Assembly: GCA_902590115.1 (NCBI GenBank)
Contig: CACIVM010000003.1
Coordinates: forward strand, 1-64,000
Length of the DNA stretch: 64,000 nt
Direction of reading: 5' to 3'
Source: an uncultured Pelagibacteraceae bacterium
Lineage (GTDB): Bacteria; Pseudomonadota; Alphaproteobacteria; Pelagibacterales; Pelagibacteraceae
In this document: positions 17,207 to 26,335 of the stretch, piece by piece
How positions within the stretch are numbered: position 1 is the stretch's first letter
How the letters are laid out: every line of letters begins with the position of its first letter
Translations under genes and position numbers: made by a program
The notes under the pieces: model-generated
Database searches by the model: none
The model's input: only the letters and a program-made list of their open reading frames with translations
Told to the model about the DNA's origin: nothing

Positions 17207-17887
17207 CTAACCTTTCGGTCTTTCTCCTTCGAGATAGTCGCCGGTAATTAAAAAGTAAACTTGTTCAGCGATATTAGTGGCATGATCACCAATTCTCTCA
17301 ATATTTTTTAACATGAAAAGTAATTGCGTTATTTTATTTATATCCTCTTTCTTTTTTTCTAAATGTTTTATAGCGGCCTCCATATTTGTATTGGTCAATT
17401 GGTCTATCTCCTCATCTGAATTCCAAACATTTTCAGCGGTATCTTTTGCTCTATGTAGATAAGCATTAAGGACAGAATTTACTTGCTTGGCCGCTTTAAG
17501 ACCGGCTATCTCCAAATTTTTAATAATATCACTTGGTAAATCGGTTCCAACTTTTAGAGTTCTTTTAGAAATATTTTTTGCTAGATCGCCTATTCTTTCT
17601 AAATCAGATGAAACTTTTAAAGCAACAACTGTCTCTCTTAAATCTATCGCCATCGGCTGTCTTAAGGCAATTAAATTTACGACTTGTTCTTCGATATGGA
17701 GTTCGTATTTATCTGTTTTTTCATCATCTTTTATAGACTTGTCTGCTAAAGAAGTATCTTTTTTTACTAATGATTGAATTGTTTGTTCAAGCTGTTTTTC
17801 AACACTTGCTCCCATTTTGACTATAGTATCCTTCAAGAGTTGCAGCTGTTCTTCGTAAGATTTTACTATATGTGGTTTTTCACTCAT
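17207..17887 (-). CDS. phoU: Phosphate signalling regulator PhoU
   Basis: Negative regulator that connects the PstSCAB transporter with the PhoR kinase. The 226 aa protein has the two repeated three-helix bundles, each with its metal-binding signature: S-S-D-L-E-R-I-G-D-L-A-K-N near residue 91 and L-K-N-I-E-R-I-G-D-H-A-T-N near 193. The start codon overlaps the stop of pstB by one base, and phoB follows after one base, so the genes are tightly coupled. Confidence 0.95.
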   Translation of the reverse strand: MSEKPHIVKSYEEQLQLLKDTIVKMGASVEKQLEQTIQSLVKKDTSLADKSIKDDEKTDKYELHIEEQVVNLIALRQPMAIDLRETVVALKVSSDLERIGDLAKNISKRTLKVGTDLPSDIIKNLEIAGLKAAKQVNSVLNAYLHRAKDTAENVWNSDEEIDQLTNTNMEAAIKHLEKKKEDINKITQLLFMLKNIERIGDHATNIAEQVYFLITGDYLEGERPKG

Positions 17888-18642
17888 TAACCAAACCTTC
17901 CTGTAATATAATCCTGAGTTTGTTGGTTGTCAGGATTTTTAAATATTTTTTCTGTATCGCCAAATTCTATAAGTTTTCCGAGGTGGAAGAAACCTGTTTT
18001 TTGAGATACCCTTGCTGCTTGAGACATCGAGTGGGTAACTATCACTATTGTGTGTTCTTTTTTTAAATCATCAATTAATTCTTCAATTTGAGCAGTAGCT
18101 ATAGGATCTAGAGCTGAGCAAGGTTCGTCCATTAAAATCACTTCCGGACTAACTGAAATAGCCCTAGCTATACATAATCTTTGTTGTTGACCTCCTGATA
18201 AACCAGTGCCAATTTCATCTAATCTGTCTTTTACCTCTTCCCAAAGAGCGGCTTTTTTTAAACTCATCTCAACAATCTGATCTAATTCACTTTTAGATTG
18301 AGCCATACCATGAATTGTAGGTCCATAAGAGACGTTTTCATAAATTGTTTTTGGAAATGGATTTGGTTTTTGAAACACCATACCTACATTCTCTCTTAGT
18401 CTTACAACGTCCAGTTTTCTCGAATTGAGTTCCAATTCATCCATTTTAATGCTTCCTTCAACTTTACAAATATCTATTACATCATTCATTCTATTTAAAC
18501 ATCTTAGAAAAGTTGACTTTCCACATCCTGATGGACCGATTAAAGCAGTCACTTCTTTATCCATTATATCTAGTGAAACATCGAACAAAGCCTGCTTAGA
18601 GCCATAAAAAACATTTACATTTTTTGCGCTTATCTTTGTCAT
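17887..18642 (-). CDS. pstB: Phosphate ABC transporter ATP-binding protein
   Basis: ATPase of the high-affinity phosphate importer. Walker [10 protein letters not shown] near residue 35, ABC signature L-S-G-G-Q-Q-Q-R near 150, Walker B V-I-L-M-D-E-P near 170 and the switch histidine (V-T-H-S-M) near 205. I use ATG 18642 (251 aa, [14 protein letters not shown]) over the in-frame start at 18663, since the latter overlaps pstA by 20 bp and adds residues not usual in the family. Confidence 0.96.
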   Translation of the reverse strand: MTKISAKNVNVFYGSKQALFDVSLDIMDKEVTALIGPSGCGKSTFLRCLNRMNDVIDICKVEGSIKMDELELNSRKLDVVRLRENVGMVFQKPNPFPKTIYENVSYGPTIHGMAQSKSELDQIVEMSLKKAALWEEVKDRLDEIGTGLSGGQQQRLCIARAISVSPEVILMDEPCSALDPIATAQIEELIDDLKKEHTIVIVTHSMSQAARVSQKTGFFHLGKLIEFGDTEKIFKNPDNQQTQDYITGRFG

Positions 18643-18643
18643 G

Positions 18644-19915
18644 TTAGTTCCATTTCCTCTCAAATTTATGTCTTATAATCTGAGCCGCTAAATTCATCAA
18701 TATTAAAAATCCAAGTAAAACCATTATACAAGCACTTACTTTTTCAACAAACCCTCTTTCTGCTGATTCACTCCAAATGTAAATTTGAACGGGCAAACTT
18801 GCAGCTGGGTCTACAGGAGTGCCTGGGATAGTGTTTACAAAAGCAACCATACCTATAAGTATAAGCGGTGCTGTTTCTCCAAGAGCTTGTGCCAATCCAA
18901 TAATAGTGCCTGAAAGAGTACCGGGCATTGAAAGAGGTACAGTGTGATGCATCGTTGTCTGCATGTTACTTGCTCCCATCGCTAAAGCAGCCTCTCTTAT
19001 ACTTGGGGGAACTGCTTTTAAAGAAGCCCGCGCAGCAATAATAATTGTGGGAAGTGTCATTAAGGATAAGGTTATTCCTCCAACTAAAGGTGTTGATCTT
19101 GGCAAATTAAATACTGCTAATAAAACCCCTAAACCTAAAAGACCAAAAACTATTGATGGTACAGCAGCTAAGTTGTTTATATTAACCTCGATAAAATCAG
19201 TAAACTTATTTTTAGGGGCAAATTCCTCTAAATATATTGCTGCTAAAACTGCAATGGGAAAAGAAAAAGCTAAACATACTAAAATACTAAATACTGTTCC
19301 CATAAACGAACTTGCTATACCAGCTAGTTCGGCTTCTCTAGAGTCTGGATTAGTGAAAAAGCTTAAATTGAATTTTGATAAAATATCACCTCTCTCATTC
19401 AACATGTCATATATTTTCAATTGATAATCATTAACTCTTCTATCTTCCTCTGGAATATCACGAGGATAATTTCCTTTATGGACTTGGTCTAAATCATCTG
19501 AAGCCGTTAATCTTATAGGAACTATTTTTCCTAGAAGACTTGGATTTTTTAAAAGATGATTTTTAACTTCTTGTTCATAGGTAAATGCCACCATTTGAAT
19601 AAGTTGACGATCGTCTTCCTCAGGAAGAGAGGGATCTAAATGAGTCATTGCTTTGTAGGCTATGTCATAATAATCGGCGTTCTCCAAATCTTCTAAGCTC
19701 GGATTATCTGTCTCAATTAACATTAATTCTTTATCGTAATGAACTTCCGTAACAATCCATGTTTTTTGGAAAGCTGTGTAACCTTTTGAAAAAATTTTAT
19801 ACATAAAAACAGCTAAAAATAGCAGAGCTAAACCTATTGCAATTTGTCCAAATAATTTAAAATTTGCTTCTGCCCTGTAACGTTTATTTAAGAGTTTTCT
19901 CTTAGCCTCATTCAT
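18644..19915 (-). CDS. pstA: Phosphate ABC transporter permease PstA
   Basis: Membrane subunit of the phosphate importer. One N-terminal membrane segment (about residues 23-43) is followed by a long extracytoplasmic region of some 160 residues, then five more hydrophobic segments with the permease loop E-A-A-L-A-M-G-A-S near 310 that contacts PstB. At 423 aa it is longer than the E. coli form (296 aa), because of the N-terminal extension common in alphaproteobacteria. It overlaps pstC by 8 nt. Confidence 0.93.
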   Translation of the reverse strand: MNEAKRKLLNKRYRAEANFKLFGQIAIGLALLFLAVFMYKIFSKGYTAFQKTWIVTEVHYDKELMLIETDNPSLEDLENADYYDIAYKAMTHLDPSLPEEDDRQLIQMVAFTYEQEVKNHLLKNPSLLGKIVPIRLTASDDLDQVHKGNYPRDIPEEDRRVNDYQLKIYDMLNERGDILSKFNLSFFTNPDSREAELAGIASSFMGTVFSILVCLAFSFPIAVLAAIYLEEFAPKNKFTDFIEVNINNLAAVPSIVFGLLGLGVLLAVFNLPRSTPLVGGITLSLMTLPTIIIAARASLKAVPPSIREAALAMGASNMQTTMHHTVPLSMPGTLSGTIIGLAQALGETAPLILIGMVAFVNTIPGTPVDPAASLPVQIYIWSESAERGFVEKVSACIMVLLGFLILMNLAAQIIRHKFERKWN

Positions 19916-21284
19916 ATTTTTCCCTATATTTTTTCACAACTGTTAAAGCAATAACATTTAAAAAAAGTGTTACTACAAATAAAGATATTCCTAAGGCAAA
20001 AGCTGCCTGAGTTTTTGGATCTCCAAATTGTTGGTCGCCAATAAGTATAACTACTATTTGAGCTGTAATAGTAGACGTGGACTCTAAAGGGTTGGCTGTT
20101 AAATTTGCAGCTAATCCAGATGCCATCACTACGATCATAGTCTCACCGACTGCTCTGGAAACAGCAAGTAAAATAGATCCGACTATCCCCGGTAATGCTG
20201 CAGGAAATATAACTTTCTTAATAGTCTCTGATTTCGTAGCACCCATCGCATAACTTCCATCCCTTAAATTTTGTGGAACTGCTGATATAACGTCATCGCT
20301 TAAACTTGATATAAAAGGGATTATCATAACCCCCATAACAGCTCCTGCTGCAAGTGCACTTTCTGATGAAACTTCTAATCCTAAAGAATTTCCAATTTCT
20401 TTTACGAAGGGACCTACAGTGAGGGCAGCAAAAAATCCATATACTACGGTTGGGATACCTGCTAAAATTTCAATTATAGGCTTAGCATATTTTCTAACTT
20501 TTCTTGTTGCATACTCTGCGAGATAAATTCCGCTTAACAACCCAACTGGGATTGCTACACACATTGCTATAAATGCAATGAAAAAAGTTCCAGCAAATAA
20601 TGGTACCGCTCCAAATGCATCTTTCATTAATTCAGGATCTGGTTGACCATCTCTCACAAATGTTTTTGCCGGATACCAATGTGTTCCAAAAATGAAATCA
20701 AATATCCTGACGGATTGAAAAAATCTTATGGCTTCAAACAAAAGTGAAAATACAATTCCTATTGTTACAAGAACTGCTGCCAAAGAAGCTGTAAATAAAA
20801 CCCATTTTAAAAATATTTCTACTGGTTCCCTCATTCTGTTATTCTTTTTAATAGATTGATAAGCATAGCTTAATGATAAAATTAAAGCTGCTAAGACAAT
20901 TACGATCTTAGCGTTATTAGCCATATTTTTAATTTGGATGTATTTACCTGCAGAATTATCTAAAAAATTATTAATATCTCCTGTATACGTTCCTAATGCT
21001 AAAGCCTTTACTTTTGTATAAATAAGTTGAAGCTCATTCTTAGTTAAATTTTGATCCAAATAATCTGCTAAAATAAAATTTTTTACTATTGTTGGTTCAA
21101 ACACTGACCATAAAGAAAAAATTATAAGTGCCGGTGCTGCGCACCAAATCGCAAGATAATAACCATAAAATTTTGGAAGTGCTGTTAGTCTTTGTGAAGA
21201 TTGAATAATTGTTGCTTTTTTTCTACCAAAATAATAGCTGGAGAAACCTAAAAGTAGAATAAGACTTATAAGAACTAAATTCAT
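19908..21284 (-). CDS. pstC: Phosphate ABC transporter permease PstC
   Basis: Second membrane subunit of the phosphate importer, 458 aa. About eight hydrophobic segments, with an N-terminal pair flanking a periplasmic stretch near residues 70-130 and the transport domain from about 230 (V-P-V-G-L-L-S-G-I-Y-L-A-E-Y) to the end, including the loop S-Y-A-M-G-A-T-K-S-E-T near 345. A GGAG ribosome-binding site precedes the ATG. It follows pstS after a strong stem-loop, so its expression is probably lower than that of pstS. Confidence 0.94.
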   Translation of the reverse strand: MNLVLISLILLLGFSSYYFGRKKATIIQSSQRLTALPKFYGYYLAIWCAAPALIIFSLWSVFEPTIVKNFILADYLDQNLTKNELQLIYTKVKALALGTYTGDINNFLDNSAGKYIQIKNMANNAKIVIVLAALILSLSYAYQSIKKNNRMREPVEIFLKWVLFTASLAAVLVTIGIVFSLLFEAIRFFQSVRIFDFIFGTHWYPAKTFVRDGQPDPELMKDAFGAVPLFAGTFFIAFIAMCVAIPVGLLSGIYLAEYATRKVRKYAKPIIEILAGIPTVVYGFFAALTVGPFVKEIGNSLGLEVSSESALAAGAVMGVMIIPFISSLSDDVISAVPQNLRDGSYAMGATKSETIKKVIFPAALPGIVGSILLAVSRAVGETMIVVMASGLAANLTANPLESTSTITAQIVVILIGDQQFGDPKTQAAFALGISLFVVTLFLNVIALTVVKKYREKYE

Positions 21285-21298
21285 TTTTCAAGCTCCAG

Positions 21299-21326
21299 TT
21301 AAAAAAGGGGGCCGAAACCCCCTTTT
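21299..21326 (-). terminator. Stem-loop with T tract between pstS and pstC
   Basis: On the minus strand AAAAGGGGG, loop TTTCGG, CCCCCTTTT, then further T residues: a textbook intrinsic terminator 20 bp beyond the pstS stop and 15 bp before the pstC start. Within an operon such a structure usually lets only part of transcription through, giving much more binding protein than permease. Confidence 0.8.
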
Positions 21327-21345
21327 AATTTTTTAAAAAGTAAAA

Positions 21346-22350
21346 TTACTTTTTAGGCGGCATATTTACTAATTTAACAGCATTAGTTCTAGATGTCTTG
21401 TATAACTTACCATCTAATGGAACTAAACCGATATCAGTTAAGTAGCCTTTTTTACCAATAGACTTTTTACCTGTGAATTCTTTTACGAATTCGTGTAAAC
21501 CAGGAATTACGCCTACGTGAGCCTTTTTAACGTAGAAGAATAAAGGTCTAGCAACAGCGTAGCTATAGTCTTGAATAGAGCTTAAGCTTGGTTGACCACC
21601 TTCGATACTTGCAGCTTGCAATTTATCTTTTGCAGCTAAGAAATAACTGAACCCAAAGAAACCAAACATTTCTTTGTCCGCAGCTAATTTTTGAATAATA
21701 AGTGAGTCATTTTCACCTACTTCAATTGCAGCACCGTCTTCTCTTAATGCTTTATATTTTGCACCAGCAGCTTTTGATGCATCATCAATACCTTTTTTCA
21801 TTACTAATGAGTTCCAAGCATCCCTAGTTCCAGATGTTCCTGGTGGAACCATGATTTTGATATCATAATTTGGTAATGAAGGATCGATGTCGCTCCACTT
21901 TTTATATGGGTTTGGTACAAGTTTACCATCTTTAGCAACTTCTTTTGCTAATGCTGCCCATAATTGTTTTTTTGTAAAGTTTACTGGTTTTTGATCTTTA
22001 GAAAATGCAAGAGTGATACCATCGTTACCTACTGTAATCTCCACAATTTCGTTAACACCATTTTTTTGACATAGCGCATACTCTTTAGCTTTCATAGCTC
22101 TAGAAGCATTAGTTATATCTGGATGTTCTGCACCGACTCCTGCGCAGAATAGTTTTGCTCCACCACCAGTTCCTGTAGATTCAATTACTGGAGTCTTAAA
22201 TTTTCCAGATGAACCAAATCTTTCTGCAACAATTGTTGCATATGGGAATACTGTTGAAGAACCAACTATTTTAATTTGATCTCTAGCTTGAGCAGAAGTA
22301 ACGATTAACATCGTTAATAATGAAGCTAAAGCGATTGTTAGTTTTTTCAT
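21346..22350 (-). CDS. pstS: Periplasmic phosphate-binding protein PstS
   Basis: Captures phosphate for the PstCAB importer. Residues 1-22 form a signal peptide ending at A-Q-A, and the phosphate-binding loops follow: I-V-G-S-S-T-V-F-P near 29, E-S-T-G-T-G-G-G near 60 and G-T-S-G-T-R-D-A near 165. Length is 334 aa. The 5' region carries a TTTTAAC-N4-CTGTAAC repeat 84 bp ahead of the start, most likely the PhoB site, and AGAGAGGA just before the ATG. In SAR11 cells this is among the most abundant proteins under low phosphate, which fits the strong signals. Confidence 0.96.
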   Translation of the reverse strand: MKKLTIALASLLTMLIVTSAQARDQIKIVGSSTVFPYATIVAERFGSSGKFKTPVIESTGTGGGAKLFCAGVGAEHPDITNASRAMKAKEYALCQKNGVNEIVEITVGNDGITLAFSKDQKPVNFTKKQLWAALAKEVAKDGKLVPNPYKKWSDIDPSLPNYDIKIMVPPGTSGTRDAWNSLVMKKGIDDASKAAGAKYKALREDGAAIEVGENDSLIIQKLAADKEMFGFFGFSYFLAAKDKLQAASIEGGQPSLSSIQDYSYAVARPLFFYVKKAHVGVIPGLHEFVKEFTGKKSIGKKGYLTDIGLVPLDGKLYKTSRTNAVKLVNMPPKK

Positions 22351-22433
22351 ATTTTCCTCTCTGTTATATTTATTAATTAATTAACAAACGATAATTTTTT
22401 AGACTTGATAGGACTCGTTTGTATTAAGAATTT

Positions 22434-22451
22434 GTTACAGATATGTTAAAA
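22434..22451 (-). promoter_or_regulatory. Predicted Pho box upstream of pstS
   Basis: Minus-strand TTTTAAC-ATAT-CTGTAAC: two 7-bp repeats in the same direction with a 4-bp AT spacer, the geometry of the PhoB site in E. coli (CTGTCAT, 4 bp, CTGTCAT). The two 7-mers are identical to those found upstream of plcP at 26317-26334. Possible -10 elements follow at 5 bp (CTTAAT) or 10 bp (TACAAA). Confidence 0.75.
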
Positions 22452-22476
22452 AAGTAACTTTTTAGTTGATTCCGTA

Positions 22477-23091
22477 TTAGTTGAATCTTCTTGTTATTTT
22501 CACGTCCTCATAAGATGAAGCTAGGTTACCTTCGCAAGTAAAGGGTCTTACTTTATTTAACACTGCATATTTACTAGTAGGTTTCAAAGTAATTTCTAGC
22601 TTTACGAACTCCACGAGCTGTTTACTTAATCTTTCATCATTTCTCCAGCTCGCCCATTTGCTTGGAGGTGTAAAAATATTAGTTAAATATGATGCGGCTC
22701 TACGGTAAGTTGTGTTTGAATATCCTTGACTATTTAACAAGTTTTCCTTAACAGACGTGTATATTTTTCTACATGTGATCGAATCAGCCATGTAAGATTT
22801 TTTATTTAAATTTCTCTCCATTGGCACTGATACAATTAATAAAATTTGGTCAGCTGTTGAGGAATAAAGAGCCTCAGTATAAATATTTGCTGGCAAATAT
22901 TTAAATTCTCTTATGTCTATAAATGGGACAACTGCTTTAAGATCATCTTTTAGTCTTAACAATCCTAAATCAAATACTGTTAAAGTTTGATTTTTTAAAA
23001 TTTTTCCAATCTGTTGTTCAGCTTTTACAAATGAATTTAAAGATAATAAAATCAAAAATATAAAAAATAATTGTTTTATTTTATTGATCAT
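22477..23091 (-). CDS. Secreted protein of unknown function in the pho cluster
   Basis: I do not recognise the family. From ATG 23091 the protein has 204 aa with a clear signal peptide (residues 1-24, K-I-K-Q-L-F-F-I-F-L-I-L-L-S-L, cleavage after V-K-A) and a soluble remainder with just two cysteines, 107 and 186, that may form a disulfide in the periplasm. The reading frame is open back to 23241, but that part overlaps phoR. It stands between phoR and pstS on the same strand, so it may be expressed with the phosphate genes; its role is open. Confidence 0.75.
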   Translation of the reverse strand: MINKIKQLFFIFLILLSLNSFVKAEQQIGKILKNQTLTVFDLGLLRLKDDLKAVVPFIDIREFKYLPANIYTEALYSSTADQILLIVSVPMERNLNKKSYMADSITCRKIYTSVKENLLNSQGYSNTTYRRAASYLTNIFTPPSKWASWRNDERLSKQLVEFVKLEITLKPTSKYAVLNKVRPFTCEGNLASSYEDVKITRRFN

Positions 23092-23131
23092 AATTTGATT
23101 ATTATACCAAATTACACGTTTTAATTGAATA

Positions 23132-24331
23132 CTAAAAAACTGGTAAATGTACTGATATTTGTGTCCCTTCACCAACTTTACTTTTAATTTCCAATTCTCC
23201 TCTATGTTGAATGATTCTATGACGACAAATCGCAAGGCCAAGTCCTGTGCCTCCTACCTCTCTACTTTTTTTGGCATCAACTCTATAAAATCTTTCTGTT
23301 ATTCTAGAAATATGTTCTGCCGGTATTCCAATTCCTTGGTCAGAAATAGAAATTTTATAAGAATTATTTAATAACTTTCCATCACCTTTTTCAATTTTAA
23401 TTTCTATAGATTTTTTATTTTCTGAATACTTAATGCTGTTGTCTATTAAATTAGAAAAAATATCTACCAAAGCTTCAAAGTTTCCTTTAACAAAAAAATC
23501 AGATTGTATCTTATTGGTGAATTTAAAGTTGAGTAATTTATTTTGATGAATATCTTCTACAGAATTAAAAATTTCTTTTAAATTAACTTTATCCTGTGGT
23601 TGAATATGTTCTTCAAGTTCAATTTTGCTTAATGACAATAAATCTTTTATCAAATTTTCCATTCTGTCAGCTTGTTCTAACATTATTGGTATAAACTTTT
23701 TTTGAGCTTCAGGATCATTTTTTGCATGCCCATTTATGGTTTCTAAAAACCCTTTGATCGATACTAATGGAGTTTTTAATTCATGACTAACATTTGCTAC
23801 AAAATCTGATTTGAATTTTTGTGCTTTTACAATTTCAGTATAATCTTTTAAAAAAAGATTTATGGTATCTGGATCATCAGAAAAAATACTTTCGCCGATC
23901 ATGATATAAACTTTAAAAAATTGAAAGGAAGGCTGACTCAACTCTAAATCCATATTAATAGTTTTTCTTTTATTTACAACTAAATCAATATTTTGTAGCA
24001 GATCAGGAACTCTTAATATTGTAGCAATATGTTTACCAAGACTTTCTTTGCCAAATTTATTTTTAGCGCTTGGATTTAAATACTTTATATTTTTATATTT
24101 ATCTAAAATTATTAAATAATCATCTAATTGATTTAATATTGCTCCTTTCTGAGGGTCGTCCTCAATATCTTCGTTGGTAATATCTTGAACTTCTTGATAT
24201 AAATTTTCAGTTTGTTTTTGATCTCTAACTTCACTTCTGGCATCAAATCCGGCCTTGATGAATTTTGCAGAAACTAGAATAACAACGATTGAAATAATTG
24301 CAGCTAGCGATAAAAATAATAATGTCATCAT
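23132..24331 (-). CDS. phoR: Phosphate regulon sensor histidine kinase PhoR
   Basis: Membrane-bound kinase that phosphorylates PhoB when phosphate is scarce. One N-terminal membrane segment (residues 4-25) is followed by a PAS-like region (70-175), the dimerisation/histidine domain with F-V-A-N-V-S-H-E-L-K-T-P-L near residue 185, and an ATPase domain with N-x-x-x-N-S-I-K-Y-S near 292 and G-G-T-G-L-G-L-A-I near 370. With a single membrane helix it matches the PhoR layout, in which the signal comes through PhoU and PstSCAB. Confidence 0.92.
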   Translation of the reverse strand: MMTLLFLSLAAIISIVVILVSAKFIKAGFDARSEVRDQKQTENLYQEVQDITNEDIEDDPQKGAILNQLDDYLIILDKYKNIKYLNPSAKNKFGKESLGKHIATILRVPDLLQNIDLVVNKRKTINMDLELSQPSFQFFKVYIMIGESIFSDDPDTINLFLKDYTEIVKAQKFKSDFVANVSHELKTPLVSIKGFLETINGHAKNDPEAQKKFIPIMLEQADRMENLIKDLLSLSKIELEEHIQPQDKVNLKEIFNSVEDIHQNKLLNFKFTNKIQSDFFVKGNFEALVDIFSNLIDNSIKYSENKKSIEIKIEKGDGKLLNNSYKISISDQGIGIPAEHISRITERFYRVDAKKSREVGGTGLGLAICRHRIIQHRGELEIKSKVGEGTQISVHLPVF

Positions 24332-24420
24332 TGTTTAAGTTTTCCTAAAACATTTATAAGAATTGCTTCATATAAATATGAAATTATAACTTAAACTTTA
24401 AATTATGCAAAATATAGAGG

Positions 24421-25452
24421 TCAATTAGGTGCAGTGTTAGCTAAAAATATTTTAGCACAGTTCTCCCAAGTATATTTTTTAGCTATTTCTTTACAATCGT
24501 CTCTATTTAATTTTAAAGCTTCTAGAGCGGCTACTTTTAAATCTTTATTTAAAACACCACCATTCGTTCCCTCTAAAATATCTTTTGGACCTGTAACTGG
24601 ATAGGCTGCAACAGGTGTTCCGCATTGTAAACCTTCAATAATAACTATACCAAAAGTATCTGTTAAGCTCGGCATAACAAAAACATCTGCTGATGCAAAG
24701 TAAGATGCTAACTCACCATTTGTTTTCTCGCCTTTAAAAATGACATTAGGAAATTCTTGTTTTAATTTTTTTAAATCTGGCCCCTTTCCTACTACAATTT
24801 TAGTTCCTTCTAGATCAAGATTAAGAAAAGCTCTAATATTTTTCTCAATGGAAACTCTACCTGCATATAGCCAAATAGGTCTTTTATATTCTAAATTAAT
24901 GCGCCTGGGGTTTTTAAATGCTCCATGATTGGCCCCTCGTGTCCAAACAGTGAGTTTTTCTGGATCAAAACCAATTTTTTTTAAATCCTCTTTCATTGAT
25001 TTTGTAGTTACTAAAGTTTTGTAAGCGGCTGAGTGAAAGTTTTTGAGAAATTTTTGAGGTATTTTAATAGGTATAAAAGGTGCGTAAAGTTTAATATATT
25101 TATCGAAAGACGTGTGGTAACTGGTTGTAAATTTTAAATTATTTTTTAAACAATATCTTCTTGCAAAGTAACCCAGCGTATCTTCTGTGGCTATATGGAT
25201 AACTAACTTTTCTTTATTTTTTTTAGCAAATTCTAACTCTTTTTGAATCATTCTTCCAACTTTAGGCCATACATTTAAAGCAATTTTAATATCATTATAT
25301 TTAGGTAACGGAACAGTCAAAAAATTTACTGGAGTTATAAAGTTAACAGTATGCCCAAGTTTTTTTAATTCTTCTTTTAATTGTTCAAGGGTTCTCACTA
25401 CACCATTTATTACCTGTTCTTTGCAAGCTCCTGTGACTATTAATATTCTCAT
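24421..25452 (-). CDS. agt: Glycosyltransferase family 4, probable glycolipid synthase Agt
   Basis: GT4 fold of 343 aa: N-terminal acceptor half (M-R-I-L-I-V-T-G-A, with G-V-V-R-T-L near residue 17) and C-terminal donor half with P-I-W-L-Y-A-G-R-V-S-I-E-K-N near 190 and the E-x7-E-type segment P-S-L-T-D-T-F-G-I-V-I-I-E-G near 262. It begins 4 bp after the plcP stop. In Pelagibacter and many marine bacteria the plcP-agt pair makes glucosyl- or glucuronosyl-diacylglycerol to replace phospholipids under phosphate starvation; the assignment rests on this pairing and on the Pho box upstream. A plain GT4 search would also return other sugar transferases. Confidence 0.85.
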   Translation of the reverse strand: MRILIVTGACKEQVINGVVRTLEQLKEELKKLGHTVNFITPVNFLTVPLPKYNDIKIALNVWPKVGRMIQKELEFAKKNKEKLVIHIATEDTLGYFARRYCLKNNLKFTTSYHTSFDKYIKLYAPFIPIKIPQKFLKNFHSAAYKTLVTTKSMKEDLKKIGFDPEKLTVWTRGANHGAFKNPRRINLEYKRPIWLYAGRVSIEKNIRAFLNLDLEGTKIVVGKGPDLKKLKQEFPNVIFKGEKTNGELASYFASADVFVMPSLTDTFGIVIIEGLQCGTPVAAYPVTGPKDILEGTNGGVLNKDLKVAALEALKLNRDDCKEIAKKYTWENCAKIFLANTAPN

Positions 25453-25455
25453 GGA

Positions 25456-26271
25456 TTATTTATTAACGATTTTTAAATATGGTTCGTAATTTACAACTTC
25501 TTCTCTTATTTTGTCCCAATCTATAACTTCCATTCTACCATCAAAATGCTCAACTAAAAATGTTGCTCCCTCAACCCAGTCGCCACAGTTTAGGTAATTT
25601 ATTCCATCAAGATTTTGGTTTGCAGCATGATGTATATGACCACATATAATACCATCAGCTTTTTTCTTCTTTGCGTAATTTGCTAAGGTCTTTTCATAGT
25701 CACCAATATACTTAACTGCATTTTTAACTTTATGTTTTAGATATTTTGCTAAAGACCAATTTGGCTTTTTGAATAATCTTCTGATGAAATTTATTACTAC
25801 ATTAAATTCTAACAGAAAGCTGTATGCTACTGCTCCAACTTTTGATAACCAAGGTGCATATTTCATTACACCGTCCCATGCATCGCCGTGTACTACTATA
25901 TATTTTTTATTATCACTTGAAACATGTAAGCAGCGGTTTATAACTTCGATACCACCAAAATGAAGTGGTAAAAATTTTCTAAAAACGTCATCATGATTAC
26001 CAATTATATATTTTACTTTTGTTCCGTGTCTTGCTTTTCTTAAGGTTTTTTGAATAACGTCATTATGTTCCTGAGGCCAATAAAAATTATTTTTCAAAGC
26101 CCATATATCAATAATGTCACCTACGAGATATAAATTTTCTGATTTTGAATGCTTATAAAATTCAAGTAGCTTATTTGCAGAACTTTTTCTGTGTCCTAAA
26201 TGAACATCACTTATAAAAATGCTTTTATAATTTAAAATTTTTCCTTTAGATTTTGTTTGAATTGTTTCCAT
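25456..26271 (-). CDS. plcP: Metallophosphoesterase, phospholipase C PlcP
   Basis: Calcineurin-type phosphoesterase of 271 aa with the five metal motifs in order: S-D-V-H-L-G-H (near residue 22), V-G-D-I-I-D-I-W (near 48), G-N-H-D-D (near 85), V-H-G-D-A (near 122) and C-G-H-I-H-H-A (near 218). It resembles the UDP-2,3-diacylglucosamine hydrolase group, but the pairing with agt marks it as PlcP, which removes phosphocholine-type or phosphoglycerol head groups from membrane phospholipids to give diacylglycerol. I start at ATG 26271; the earlier ATG at 26310 would lie inside the probable -10 element TATGAT. Confidence 0.88.
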   Translation of the reverse strand: METIQTKSKGKILNYKSIFISDVHLGHRKSSANKLLEFYKHSKSENLYLVGDIIDIWALKNNFYWPQEHNDVIQKTLRKARHGTKVKYIIGNHDDVFRKFLPLHFGGIEVINRCLHVSSDNKKYIVVHGDAWDGVMKYAPWLSKVGAVAYSFLLEFNVVINFIRRLFKKPNWSLAKYLKHKVKNAVKYIGDYEKTLANYAKKKKADGIICGHIHHAANQNLDGINYLNCGDWVEGATFLVEHFDGRMEVIDWDKIREEVVNYEPYLKIVNK

Positions 26272-26305
26272 AAATTTAATAAAACGAATCTCTAGTAACA
26301 GTTGA

Positions 26306-26334
26306 ATCATATAAATGTTACAGAATTGTTAAAA
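26306..26334 (-). promoter_or_regulatory. Predicted Pho box and promoter of plcP-agt
   Basis: Minus-strand TTTTAAC-AATT-CTGTAAC at 26334-26317 has 7-mers identical to the pstS site. TATGAT (five of six of the -10 consensus) follows at 26311-26306, putting the transcription start near 26299 and leaving a leader of about 28 nt before the ATG at 26271. A + strand TATAAA at 26310-26315 could serve the divergent kinase gene, so the two promoters would overlap. Confidence 0.75.
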
Positions 26335-26335
26335 A

